Source: JANQIO01 sp043585095 (GTDB lineage: Bacteria; Pseudomonadota; Gammaproteobacteria; Pseudomonadales; Halieaceae). From it: a DNA stretch of 64,000 nucleotides. The notes below the pieces were generated by a model that saw nothing but the letters and a program-made list of their open reading frames with translations, was not told the origin of the DNA and searched no databases. This document shows, piece after piece, positions 26,495 to 34,998 of the stretch. The stretch's first letter is position 1. Each line of letters opens with the position of its first letter. Position numbers and translations under genes: made by a program. The stretch lies in the NCBI GenBank assembly GCA_043585095.1, contig CP121321.1, positions 2,604,001 through 2,668,000 on the forward strand. The letters run 5' to 3'.

Positions 26495-27777
26495 GGTAAT
26501 ATCCTTGGCAGGGTTAACAGTGCGCGAGCACCCCCGTCCGCTCGATTGGACAGTTCGATGTTGCCACCGTAGCGATTGATCGTGGCGTGACTGATCATCA
26601 AGCCTAGACCCAGACCACGCTGGCCCGCTCGCACCACAGGTGTACCCAGGCTGTTCATGATGTCCAGCGGCACGCCTGGCCCGTTATCGTCTATGGCAAC
26701 CCGCAGCGCTGTGTCGCTCCAGTCGACTGTGATGAGCATGTTATCAGGGCAGGCGTTGGCGGCATTATTGAGCAGGTTTTCAATCGCCTGATCAAGCGTA
26801 GGCTCGACTTCCAGCTCCGGCACCGGCCCGCTTCCAGCCTTCACGATTCTGGCCGTGGCGTCAGGACGAGATACCTGCCACTGCGCTAGAGTCGACTCCA
26901 GATACGTCAGCAGTGATGTTCGGTAGCGCTGCTCCAAGTCGGTGAGCTGCGCCCGGCGCGACAGTTTTTCAAGAATGCTGCGACAGCGCTGCAGTTGGGC
27001 GTTCAGCCGGTCAAGGTCCTCACGCTGAGAAGAATTGAGCTCACTATCCTCCAACGCTTCCACCAGCAGCGATATCGTCGCTAACGGCGTACCGAGTTCA
27101 TGTGCGGTTCCAGCAGCCAGGCTTGCGGCAGCCAGCAGCTGCTCGTTGCGAAGCGTGTCCTCCCGAGACGCTGCAGAGGCCGCCTGCTGCTCCCGCAGCA
27201 CGGCCGCCATCCCGGCAACGAACCAGGTGATCAGCCCCACCGAGACCAGAAAATTGATCCACATACCGGCGATGTGGACAGTAATGGGTGAACTGTCTCC
27301 ACGCATACCACCGTGACTCATGGCCTCGTGAGTCATAGCAGCGAACAAGGGCAGCGGCACGTGCTTGAAAAGCAGTGCCCCGTAGGCCAGCAGTGACGCT
27401 ATCGCCAGCGCCCAGGTGTATCGCCGCGGCAGCAGCGCGGCCGCGATTATCACTGGAATCAGGTAGTAGGTGACAAAAGGGTTATTGCCGCCGCCGCTCA
27501 GATAGAGCAGCAGGGTCAGACTAAACGTGTCGAGCGCAAGCTGTGAAAAAAACTCTGCATCGGTGACCGGCCAGGGGCCTTGCAAGCGGGCAAAGCTCGC
27601 CGCCGTAATCGCCGCCAACCCCGCCAACACCACCGCCATGGCAGTGCGTGCGGAGCTGTCTGCTCCCTCTCGACCGATGTACCACAGCAACCCGGCCTGA
27701 GCGGCAATAAAAATACAGCGCACCAGCAACAGGCTGCGCAGATTGCGCAGCGACGCACTATAGCGGCTGACCCCCAC
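26491..27777 (-). CDS. regB: Redox sensor histidine kinase RegB/PrrB/ActS family
   Basis: 428 residues with six or so membrane segments (residues 15-195), then a DHp/HATPase core. Family-specific marks are all present: GGGNNPF at 95-101 (GGxxNPF ubiquinone-binding heptapeptide), HELGTPLATISLL with phosphoacceptor His226, and Cys265 in QRCRSILEKL, at the same number as the redox-active cysteine of Rhodobacter capsulatus RegB. ATP-binding motifs include the N-box NLLNNAANA and DDNGPGVP. The start codon lies 47 bp downstream of an acyl-CoA dehydrogenase stop. Confidence 0.94.
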   Translation of the reverse strand: MGVSRYSASLRNLRSLLLVRCIFIAAQAGLLWYIGREGADSSARTAMAVVLAGLAAITAASFARLQGPWPVTDAEFFSQLALDTFSLTLLLYLSGGGNNPFVTYYLIPVIIAAALLPRRYTWALAIASLLAYGALLFKHVPLPLFAAMTHEAMSHGGMRGDSSPITVHIAGMWINFLVSVGLITWFVAGMAAVLREQQAASAASREDTLRNEQLLAAASLAAGTAHELGTPLATISLLVEALEDSELNSSQREDLDRLNAQLQRCRSILEKLSRRAQLTDLEQRYRTSLLTYLESTLAQWQVSRPDATARIVKAGSGPVPELEVEPTLDQAIENLLNNAANACPDNMLITVDWSDTALRVAIDDNGPGVPLDIMNSLGTPVVRAGQRGLGLGLMISHATINRYGGNIELSNRADGGARALLTLPRILP

Positions 27778-27824
27778 GGGATTGCCCGGCTAATTCACAA
27801 CTGCGCCAGGACCGCGAGTCGTGA

Positions 27825-29126
27825 TCAACCGTCTCGGAACGTTGCGTTGACAGAATCCTGTACCGCGTACTGGCGCAGCTCCTGACGGCCAACCACCATG
27901 CGATGCACCGCGTCGGGACCGTCCGCAAGTCGCAGCGTCCGTTGCGCCATATACATGGCCGCCAGCGGCGTATCCTGGGATACACCCGTCGCGCCAAACA
28001 TCTGTATGGCTTCATCAACGATGCGAATAGAAATATTGGGCACCGCCGTTTTGATCATGGATATCCAGATACGCGCTTCTTTGGGATCGACGTGGTCCAT
28101 CATCCAGGCCGTTTTCAAAGTCAGCAGACGCGCCATTTCGATATCCATACGCGCGTTGGCAATGATGTCCACGTTGCCACCCAGCTTGGCCAGTGGCTTA
28201 CCAAACGCGGTTCGGCTCAGCGCCCGCTCGCACATCAGCTGCAGCGCCCGCTCGGCGGCACCAATGGCGCGCATACAATGATGAATACGACCGGGCCCCA
28301 GGCGGCCCTGAGAGATTTCGAAACCCCGGCCAGATCCTAGAATGATGTTTTCCCTGGGGACACGTACATTATTGAAGCGCATATGCATGTGACCGTGGGG
28401 CGCGTCATCCATGGAAAATACGTGCATGGGCCGGACAACCTCTACTCCCGGGGTGTCCATGGGCACCAGTATCTGCGACTGCTGAACGTGTTTGGCAGCG
28501 TCTGGCTCGGTTTTCACCATGGTAATCAGCACTTTGCAGCGCGGGTCGCCGGCACCGCTAATGTAGTGTTTCTCACCGTTGATCACCCACTCGTCGCCGT
28601 CAAGGTAGGCTTCGGTGCTGATATTGGTGGCGTCCGAGGAGGCCACACCGGGTTCGGTCATAGCAAATGCTGAACGAATCTCACCGTTGAGCAGTGGTTC
28701 CAGCCACTGCGCTTTCTGTGCCTCGCTGCCGTATTTCTCCAGCACTTCCATATTGCCGGTATCGGGCGCCGAGCAGTTGAAGCACTCAGCCGCCAGATGG
28801 GACTTACCCATCTCTTCCGCCAGGTAGGCGTACTCGACAGTGTTCAGGCCATAGCCCTGGTCGCCATTAGTAAGGAAAAAGTTCCATAACCCCTGGGACC
28901 TGGCTTTCGCCTTCAGCGTTTCCAGAATCTCGGTTTGCCGCTCGGTCCAGGTCCAGCGATCACCCCGATTGATCTCTTCAAAGTATTCTTCTTCGACCGG
29001 CATAATGTCGTCGCGAATAAATGTGCGGACTTTTTCGAGAATGGGCGCTATGCGCTCGCTAATACCAAGATCGAGTCCTGCCGCTGCGGCATCGCTCATT
29101 GAGGCTGCATTCATTGCTGGTTCCAT
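27825..29126 (-). CDS. Acyl-CoA dehydrogenase (ACAD10/11-like)
   Basis: 433-residue flavoenzyme of the acyl-CoA dehydrogenase family. Features include AMTEPGVASSDATNI (FAD-binding), WVINGEKHYISGAGDPRCKV, the arginine-rich CFGRL-equivalent GFEISQGRLGPGRIHHCMR, and QMFGATGVSQDTPLA near the C-terminus. The long N-terminal region and the pattern match long-chain ACAD10/11-type proteins, but substrate length cannot be read. It lies 140 bp downstream of the second acyl-CoA dehydrogenase. Confidence 0.92.
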   Translation of the reverse strand: MEPAMNAASMSDAAAAGLDLGISERIAPILEKVRTFIRDDIMPVEEEYFEEINRGDRWTWTERQTEILETLKAKARSQGLWNFFLTNGDQGYGLNTVEYAYLAEEMGKSHLAAECFNCSAPDTGNMEVLEKYGSEAQKAQWLEPLLNGEIRSAFAMTEPGVASSDATNISTEAYLDGDEWVINGEKHYISGAGDPRCKVLITMVKTEPDAAKHVQQSQILVPMDTPGVEVVRPMHVFSMDDAPHGHMHMRFNNVRVPRENIILGSGRGFEISQGRLGPGRIHHCMRAIGAAERALQLMCERALSRTAFGKPLAKLGGNVDIIANARMDIEMARLLTLKTAWMMDHVDPKEARIWISMIKTAVPNISIRIVDEAIQMFGATGVSQDTPLAAMYMAQRTLRLADGPDAVHRMVVGRQELRQYAVQDSVNATFRDG

Positions 29127-29266
29127 GGTGTATTCCCCCGCTGGTGTGTGACTGCCGGATGCATCGCCGTCAGCACAGCTATTGATCGTTCTGCCATTTA
29201 TATGTGCCAGTGTACCGGACTTGGGCGCATCAGCACCCGCGAGCCCAACGCATGGGCCGCCGGCAT

Positions 29267-30406
29267 CTAGAAGCCCTTCAGTTGCGCAAAGCGATCCAGA
29301 TGATAGTTGTAGTCGCCGTAGCTGTGCTGCGCGACACGCGCCCGCTTAAGATAGAAGCCAATGTCGTACTCATCGGTCATCCCAATCCCGCCGTGCATCT
29401 GAATCGCTTCACAAGCAATCAGGTTCGACACTTCACATAGCTTGGCTTTGCAGGCACTGGCCAATAAAGACAAATCTTCCGCGTCATCATCTATCGCCTG
29501 CAGCGATTTGAGTACGATAGAGCGCGCCAGCTCAAGCTGCGCATACATCTCAGCGGCACGGTGCTGCAAGGCCTGAAACCGGCCAATAAGCTCACCGAAC
29601 TGTTTACGCTCCTTGAGATACGCCATAGTCCGCTCAAAGGCTTCAGAGCTTAGACCCAGAAGCTCAGCAGATAGCCCAATGTTCGCAATGTCGAGCACCT
29701 GCGTGATTCCAGCATAGGCATCGTCTTGCTTGCCAAGTAGTGCATCCGCGCCGACGCGGACATCGCTAAAGCTCACCGTTGCGCCGTTGCGGCTATCCAG
29801 CATGCTGACACGCTCGATCGATACGCCATCAGCCGCAGCATCTACGATCGCGAGGCTCAGGCCAGGCTGGTCACCGGGTTTTCCCGCGGTGCGCACCAGA
29901 ACCAGCAATTTATCGGCGGTGTGCCCATCAAACACCAGCACTTTACGACCGGAAATTACCAGCTCATCGCCTTGTTGCTCAGCGGCGACGGCGGTTTTCT
30001 CCGGCGCGTGGTGCTTACCTTCTTGTATTGCCAAAGCCATGGTCAGCCCACCGGCTGCCAGCGCCGGCAACAGTGCTTCCTTTTGTGCTTCACTGCCGAG
30101 CCTGGCGATGGCCGTTGCGCAAACCAGAATAGAGGACTGCAAAGGCGAAACGCTGAGGTTTCGACCCATTTGCTCAAACACAAGGCCAAGGCCCGTGTAG
30201 CCGTATCCCAGACCGCCATAAGCTTCCGGTATCGCAATGCCGGCCCAGCCCATGTCACTCATTTCGCGCCACAGTGGGGCGCTGTAACCCTGGGGATCGT
30301 TATCGTCGCGCAGCCTGCGAAGCTCCGATACCGGCGCTTTTTCGGCCAGAAATCCTGCGGCTGCATCCTTGAGCATCAACTGCTCTTCGCTTAATACCAA
30401 TGCCAT
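29267..30406 (-). CDS. Acyl-CoA dehydrogenase (second subunit-type)
   Basis: 379-residue acyl-CoA dehydrogenase-fold protein. Conserved elements: GWAGIAIPEAYGGLGYGYT, QALQHRAAEMYAQLE and, near the C-terminus, QMHGGIGMTDEYDIGFYLKRA. It starts 14 bp after the upstream 395-residue acyl-CoA dehydrogenase. Adjacent unequal pairs like this often form alpha2beta2 heterotetramers in sterol and bile-acid pathways (FadE26/27 type), so this may be the partner subunit; that assignment is inference. Confidence 0.9.
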   Translation of the reverse strand: MALVLSEEQLMLKDAAAGFLAEKAPVSELRRLRDDNDPQGYSAPLWREMSDMGWAGIAIPEAYGGLGYGYTGLGLVFEQMGRNLSVSPLQSSILVCATAIARLGSEAQKEALLPALAAGGLTMALAIQEGKHHAPEKTAVAAEQQGDELVISGRKVLVFDGHTADKLLVLVRTAGKPGDQPGLSLAIVDAAADGVSIERVSMLDSRNGATVSFSDVRVGADALLGKQDDAYAGITQVLDIANIGLSAELLGLSSEAFERTMAYLKERKQFGELIGRFQALQHRAAEMYAQLELARSIVLKSLQAIDDDAEDLSLLASACKAKLCEVSNLIACEAIQMHGGIGMTDEYDIGFYLKRARVAQHSYGDYNYHLDRFAQLKGF

Positions 30407-30420
30407 GTCGACGACTCCGC

Positions 30421-31608
30421 TTAGCTGGGCAGGCCAAGCACACGCTTGGCGATAATATTGAGCTGCACTTCAGAGGTGCCGCCTTCGATGGAATTGGCTT
30501 TAGTTCGCAGCCACGCCCGCGGGACCTCGCCGTCGGCATAGGTTTCACCTTCCCAGCCCAGGGCCTGTTCGCCCAGGGCCGACATGATCAACTCATAGCG
30601 ACGTTTGTTAAGCTCGGTACCGTAATACTTGAAGATAGAGGATGCCGCACCCAGCCCCTGACCGGCGCGGCTCTCGTCGCGTACCCGCTCCATCGTGGCT
30701 GAGAACGCCAGGGCGTCCAGCTCAAACTGCGCGACGTCGCAGCGCAGCACGGCGTTGTCCAGTCGGCCTGTGGCGTCCAGCCCCAACTCATCCACTGCAA
30801 TTTCAGACAGGCTGCGACCCGCACCACCGATACCAAAGCCGGAGATCATCTCGCGTTCATGGGTGAGCAGATACTTGGCGATCTCCCAACCCTTACCCTC
30901 TTCACCCATCAGGTTTTGCTTGGGAACTTTGACGTCATCAAAGAACGTTTCGCAGAACGGCGATTTGCCAGAAATCAGCTTTATCGGACGCGTTGTGACG
31001 CCCTCCGAGGCCATGTCAAATAACAGAAACGAAATACCCTCGTGCTTGGAACCCGAGTTATCGGTGCGCGTCAGACAGAAAATCCAATCCGCCTTGTCAG
31101 CATAGGACGTCCAGACCTTTTGGCCATTGACCAGGTAGTGATCGCCCTGATCGTCTGCCTTAGTCTGCAGGCTAGCCAAATCAGAGCCCGCGCCGGGTTC
31201 ACTGTAACCCTGACACCAGCGAATTTCACCGCGAACGATGCGCGGCAGATGCTCTTTCTTCTGCTCCTCGTTGCCGTATTTAAGCAGCGCGGGGCCGAGC
31301 ATATCGATGCCAAAGCTCTGCAGCGGGCTGCGTGCCCCAATGCGGCGCAGCTCTTCCTGAAGCACTTTCGCCTGCTCTCGAGATAGACCGCCGCCGCCGT
31401 ATTCTTCCGGCCACTCTGGCGCCGTCCAGCCTTTCTCTCCCATTCGATCCGCCCAGAGCTTCTGGTCTGGATCGACGTATTCCGGGTTCCGGCCACCCCA
31501 ATATGCGTCGCCGTCCTGACGCATGGGCGTGCGCATGGATTCAGGGCAGTTGGCTTCAAGCCAGCTGCGCGCGTGTTCGCGGAATTCCTCAGTATTACTC
31601 ATGGACAC
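30421..31608 (-). CDS. Acyl-CoA dehydrogenase (first gene of operon)
   Basis: 395-residue acyl-CoA dehydrogenase. Visible: WPEEYGGGGLSREQAKVL, CQGYSEPGAGSDLASLQT (FAD loop), NGQKVWTSYADKADWIF, and NSIEGGTSEVQLNIIAKRVL at the C-terminus carrying the family's FAD-contacting EGGTSE motif. Start ATG at 31608 follows AGAGGTG. A TetR-type operator-promoter 21 bp further upstream (31629-31657) is nearly identical to that of the MaoC operon, so the two units are likely co-regulated. Confidence 0.93.
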   Translation of the reverse strand: MSMSNTEEFREHARSWLEANCPESMRTPMRQDGDAYWGGRNPEYVDPDQKLWADRMGEKGWTAPEWPEEYGGGGLSREQAKVLQEELRRIGARSPLQSFGIDMLGPALLKYGNEEQKKEHLPRIVRGEIRWCQGYSEPGAGSDLASLQTKADDQGDHYLVNGQKVWTSYADKADWIFCLTRTDNSGSKHEGISFLLFDMASEGVTTRPIKLISGKSPFCETFFDDVKVPKQNLMGEEGKGWEIAKYLLTHEREMISGFGIGGAGRSLSEIAVDELGLDATGRLDNAVLRCDVAQFELDALAFSATMERVRDESRAGQGLGAASSIFKYYGTELNKRRYELIMSALGEQALGWEGETYADGEVPRAWLRTKANSIEGGTSEVQLNIIAKRVLGLPS

Positions 31609-31628
31609 ACCTCTAAAAGCGGGATTTG

Positions 31629-31657
31629 AACATACAGTATGTTTTGCTGACAGACAA
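31629..31657 (-). promoter_or_regulatory. Promoter with embedded palindrome, acyl-CoA dehydrogenase operon
   Basis: On the minus strand: -35 TTGTCT (31652-31657), 17-bp spacer, -10 TATGTT (31629-31634). The -10 lies within the perfect palindrome AACATACAGTATGTT (31629-31643; 7-bp arms, 1-bp centre). Binding there would block polymerase. The regulator gene is not in the window. Confidence 0.8.
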
Positions 31658-31755
31658 GTATCCTCAGGGCTTGCCGCACCGCCTAAAGCGCTATGAATAG
31701 CCTGCAGATAAGCGGATAATCGGACTCATCAAAAGCAGTCTGAGCGACCTTAACC

Positions 31756-32520
31756 ATGAACGCGCCCGTAGCGATTCGCTACTTGAATACCGACGTGCTC
31801 AACAGCATCGACACCGACGGCTTCCAAACCCGCGACCCCTTCCCCTGGACGAACCCGCAGTTCTTCATTAACCCCGCCGCGTATCAGGAGTTATTGGATA
31901 ACCAGCCGGACATAGCGTCTTTCCGTGCTTTTTTTGGCAAGCAGCGCAAGCACGGTCAGGGCAGTCATGACCGCTATATACTCGACTATGAAGACGGCAT
32001 GGATATAGCGCCCTGCTGGCAGGCCTTTATCGACGAGCTGAAAAGCCCTGCCTACCGAGGCTTCGTCTGCCGGTTACTGGGCGTGAGCGATGTGCGCTTC
32101 CGTTTTCACTGGCACTACACCCCTAAAGGCGGCGTTGTCACACCGCACTGTGATTCCAAAGGCAAGATCGGCTCGCAAATCTTCTACCTGAACACGGAGG
32201 AAGACTGGAATCGAGACTGGGGTGGCGAAACCGTGGTCCTTGATGACGGGGGTCGAATCGGTCCCGACAACGCGCCGGACTTCAACGACTTTGAGGCGGA
32301 GTACGCCGCAGAGACCGCGGACAATCGAAGCCTGCTGTTCGGCCGCCGCGGAAACTCCTGGCACGGTGTGCGCCGTATCAACTGCCCGGACGGCTATTTC
32401 AGAAAGGTTTTTATCGTCGTTTTTGAAGAGCACCGGCCGGTCAAGATGGCGGTCAAAAGGTTAAAGCGTTTGGTCACCGGCAAGGCGTTGGTAACGGATA
32501 AAGAAGGCCTGATGTATTAG
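31756..32520 (+). CDS. 2-oxoglutarate/Fe(II)-dependent oxygenase-like protein
   Basis: 254 residues with a double-stranded beta-helix oxygenase core. The iron triad is His131-x-Asp133 (TPHCDSKGK) and His203 (NSWHGV), and Arg217 (FRKVFIV) is placed to bind the 2-oxoglutarate carboxylate. This is the 2OG-FeII_Oxy/prolyl-hydroxylase-like pattern, but no close relative was recognised and the substrate is unknown. No signal peptide is visible. It precedes a sulfotransferase by 116 bp on the same strand, suggesting modification of a shared molecule. Confidence 0.78.
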   Translation: MNAPVAIRYLNTDVLNSIDTDGFQTRDPFPWTNPQFFINPAAYQELLDNQPDIASFRAFFGKQRKHGQGSHDRYILDYEDGMDIAPCWQAFIDELKSPAYRGFVCRLLGVSDVRFRFHWHYTPKGGVVTPHCDSKGKIGSQIFYLNTEEDWNRDWGGETVVLDDGGRIGPDNAPDFNDFEAEYAAETADNRSLLFGRRGNSWHGVRRINCPDGYFRKVFIVVFEEHRPVKMAVKRLKRLVTGKALVTDKEGLMY

Positions 32521-32636
32521 CGCGAAGTCGAAGCCTGAAACACGCTACAACACGTTGTGGGACGGCTGTCGTCAAGGCGACTCCTGATCCGCTAGAGATT
32601 GGCTATTAACGGCCTGGTAGAGGCCACGAGTGAACT

Positions 32637-33590
32637 GTGAGCGAACCCTATAAGCCTCCACTGTTAATACTGGGCGCGCCACCGCGCGGTGGCAACCATT
32701 TGCTCAGGGGCTTGCTCGACAATCATCCTCAGCTACTGCTGCCGCCCGATGAAGATTACTTTGTCAGACACCTCGCGCGCAGCGCTTTGCTGCGCTGGCG
32801 CGGCATGCTTTGCAGTAACTCTCGGGCCCCGGCTTTCTATCGCAAGCTACAAAAAGACGGTCACCTCGAGCGCATCAATGCGGGCCACGGAACCGAGGTC
32901 TTCGGCTCTGAGGATTCCATGGATCTTGAGGCTTACTATGGATACCTGCGCACACATCACGAACCGGGCAACGCTGACGGCCTGGTGAAGAATCACATCG
33001 AAGCGCTGGCGGTGGCGCTGGGCCACCGCGCGGGTGACCAGCGACTCAGGGTGTTCTTTTGCGCCCTGCAGCCCAGCAATCGTGACCTGTCTTCGGTGGC
33101 AGCTCTTTTGTCACGCTGCTACCGCGTGCGCGGCGTGTTTCTCATTCGTGATCCCAGAGCGCACCTCTCATCCAAGCTGGTCCGCAACCCAACCCTGAAT
33201 CTGCGTCGCTTTTGTCAGCGTCAGAACCGCTACTGGCAGGAAATCAATCACTTTGAAGCCAGCTATGGCCCGGTCATGCGCCTGCGCTTTGAGGAACTCG
33301 TCACTGATACCGAGGCCCGCATGCAGGAAGTCTGTGATTTTGCCGGCATTCCCTTTGAGAAATCCGTACTGGAGTACACCCAGGGCGGACAGCCCAGTGT
33401 CAGCAACTCCTCCTTCGGTGGCGCGGCGGGCATCGACCATACTGCGCTAACGCGCTATCGCTCCACCCTGCCACAGGAGACCATCAGCTATCTGGAGAAA
33501 CACTGCGTGGAGGATTTATTCTGGCGGCCCAAAGAGATCGAGCCGCCTACTTTGGATGCAGGCGCACAGGCATCGCCGTATAGCCCCTGA
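32637..33590 (+). CDS. Sulfotransferase family protein
   Basis: 317 residues with the 5'-phosphosulfate-binding loop GAPPRGGNHLL (residues 13-23) in place of the more common P-R-S-G-T, and a 3'-phosphate-binding region with IRDPRAHLSSKLV at about 165-180. PAPS-dependent transfer of sulfate is the family reaction; the acceptor is unknown. Starts with GTG. Its 3' end overlaps the 3' end of the convergent P450 gene by 44 bp (33547-33590). The altered P-loop motif makes activity less certain. Confidence 0.8.
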   Translation: MSEPYKPPLLILGAPPRGGNHLLRGLLDNHPQLLLPPDEDYFVRHLARSALLRWRGMLCSNSRAPAFYRKLQKDGHLERINAGHGTEVFGSEDSMDLEAYYGYLRTHHEPGNADGLVKNHIEALAVALGHRAGDQRLRVFFCALQPSNRDLSSVAALLSRCYRVRGVFLIRDPRAHLSSKLVRNPTLNLRRFCQRQNRYWQEINHFEASYGPVMRLRFEELVTDTEARMQEVCDFAGIPFEKSVLEYTQGGQPSVSNSSFGGAAGIDHTALTRYRSTLPQETISYLEKHCVEDLFWRPKEIEPPTLDAGAQASPYSP

Positions 33591-34794
33591 CAAATACCGA
33601 GTGCGCACGTCGCGGCTCTGCAACAACCTCCACATGCTCAAAGCGCTCCAGAATCTCCTCCCACAGAACGCGCAACTGGAGCTCGGCCAAATGACTTCCC
33701 ATGCAGCGATGTATGCCGTAACCGAAGGATAAATGCTTGCGCACATTGGGACGATCAATAATAAAGTCGTCTGGGCGTTCAAAGACACTCTCATCACGAT
33801 TGCCTGACACATACCACATTGCAACTTTATCGCCCTTGCGGATTGTTTTGCCGCGTAGCTCCACATCCTCCAACGCAGTGCGGCGCATGAATGCCAGCGG
33901 CGTCTGCCAACGAATGGTCTCAGACACCAGCGATGGAATCAGCCTGGGATTGGCCTTTAGCTTGGCAAACTCGTCGGGGAACTGGTTGAGTGCCAACACG
34001 CTACCGGTCATCGAATTCCGGGTGGTGTCGTTGCCGCCAACAATAAGCAGTAACAGATTGCCAAGGTATTCCAGGGGCTGCATGTCCCGGGTGGCTTCGC
34101 CGTGGGCGAGCATCGAAATCATGTCGTGCTGTGGCGGCTGATTGACCTTTTGGTTCCACAACTCGGTAAAGGCCTGCAGGCACTCCATCAGCTCTTCACG
34201 ACGCTGCTCCTCGGTTTCGATGTAGTCGCCGCCGGGCAGCGCGGTTGCCACATCCGACCAACGCGTCAGCCGTCTACGCTCTTCATAGGGAAAATCGAAG
34301 AGCGTGGCGAGCATACGCGTGGTGAGCTCGATTGAGACCGCGTCAACCCAGTCGAAGGTTTCACCAACCGGCAGGCTGTCCAATACTTCGCGGGTGCGGC
34401 TGCGAATCAACTCGGCAAAATTCGGCAGGTTGCGCGATCCCACAACAGGGTTCACTTCGGCGCGGGTCTTACTGTGCTGCGGTTCGTCCATGGCAATGAA
34501 CATGGGCAGAGTGAAATCTTCGGGCTGATCGCGAAGCGTAATATTGGGCTCCGACGAAAACAGCTCATGATGGGTATCCACGTACATGATGTCTTCATAT
34601 CGCGTCACCGACCAGTACCGGCCGAATTCAGGGTGCTCATATAAATGCACCGGAGACTCTTCCCGCAGGCGCTTGAACCAGTCCCATTGGGTATCGGCCG
34701 CGAACCAGTCAGGTTGTGCTATGTCGATAGATTCCAGAGGCACCGACCACGGGTCGGTTTGCTCGCGCAGATTGGCTACGGTCATAGTGGACAA
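33547..34794 (-). CDS. Cytochrome P450, CYP153 alkane hydroxylase-like
   Basis: 415 residues. Haem ligand Cys364 in FGYGIHRCMG, oxygen-binding I-helix GGNDTTRNSM, ExxR in SETIRW, and the CYP153-typical LGNLLLLIVGGNDTTRNSM and MWYVSGNRDESVF stretches. CYP153 enzymes hydroxylate the terminal carbon of medium-chain alkanes and fatty acids. No ferredoxin or ferredoxin reductase gene lies beside it, so electrons must come from redox partners elsewhere. It overlaps the convergent sulfotransferase gene by 44 bp. The 204-bp upstream gap carries no recognised regulator gene. Confidence 0.9.
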   Translation of the reverse strand: MSTMTVANLREQTDPWSVPLESIDIAQPDWFAADTQWDWFKRLREESPVHLYEHPEFGRYWSVTRYEDIMYVDTHHELFSSEPNITLRDQPEDFTLPMFIAMDEPQHSKTRAEVNPVVGSRNLPNFAELIRSRTREVLDSLPVGETFDWVDAVSIELTTRMLATLFDFPYEERRRLTRWSDVATALPGGDYIETEEQRREELMECLQAFTELWNQKVNQPPQHDMISMLAHGEATRDMQPLEYLGNLLLLIVGGNDTTRNSMTGSVLALNQFPDEFAKLKANPRLIPSLVSETIRWQTPLAFMRRTALEDVELRGKTIRKGDKVAMWYVSGNRDESVFERPDDFIIDRPNVRKHLSFGYGIHRCMGSHLAELQLRVLWEEILERFEHVEVVAEPRRAHSVFVRGYTAMPVRLHPK

Positions 34795-34998
34795 TTCTCA
34801 AATGTGACAGCGCGCCAATATAGCTCGCCATCGCGATGCGCGCCAACTCTGAGAGATCGTACCAACCTGACACCTCTGCGCTATCCGCGCCAGCGTCTGA
34901 CCGGCCGGGCACTTCGGCAAAGTAAGCAAGGAAAGCAACCCGGGCAATCCAATAGAGCTGTCCAGCAGGTATAAGCCCTAAAGCTTGAGCATCTCCTT

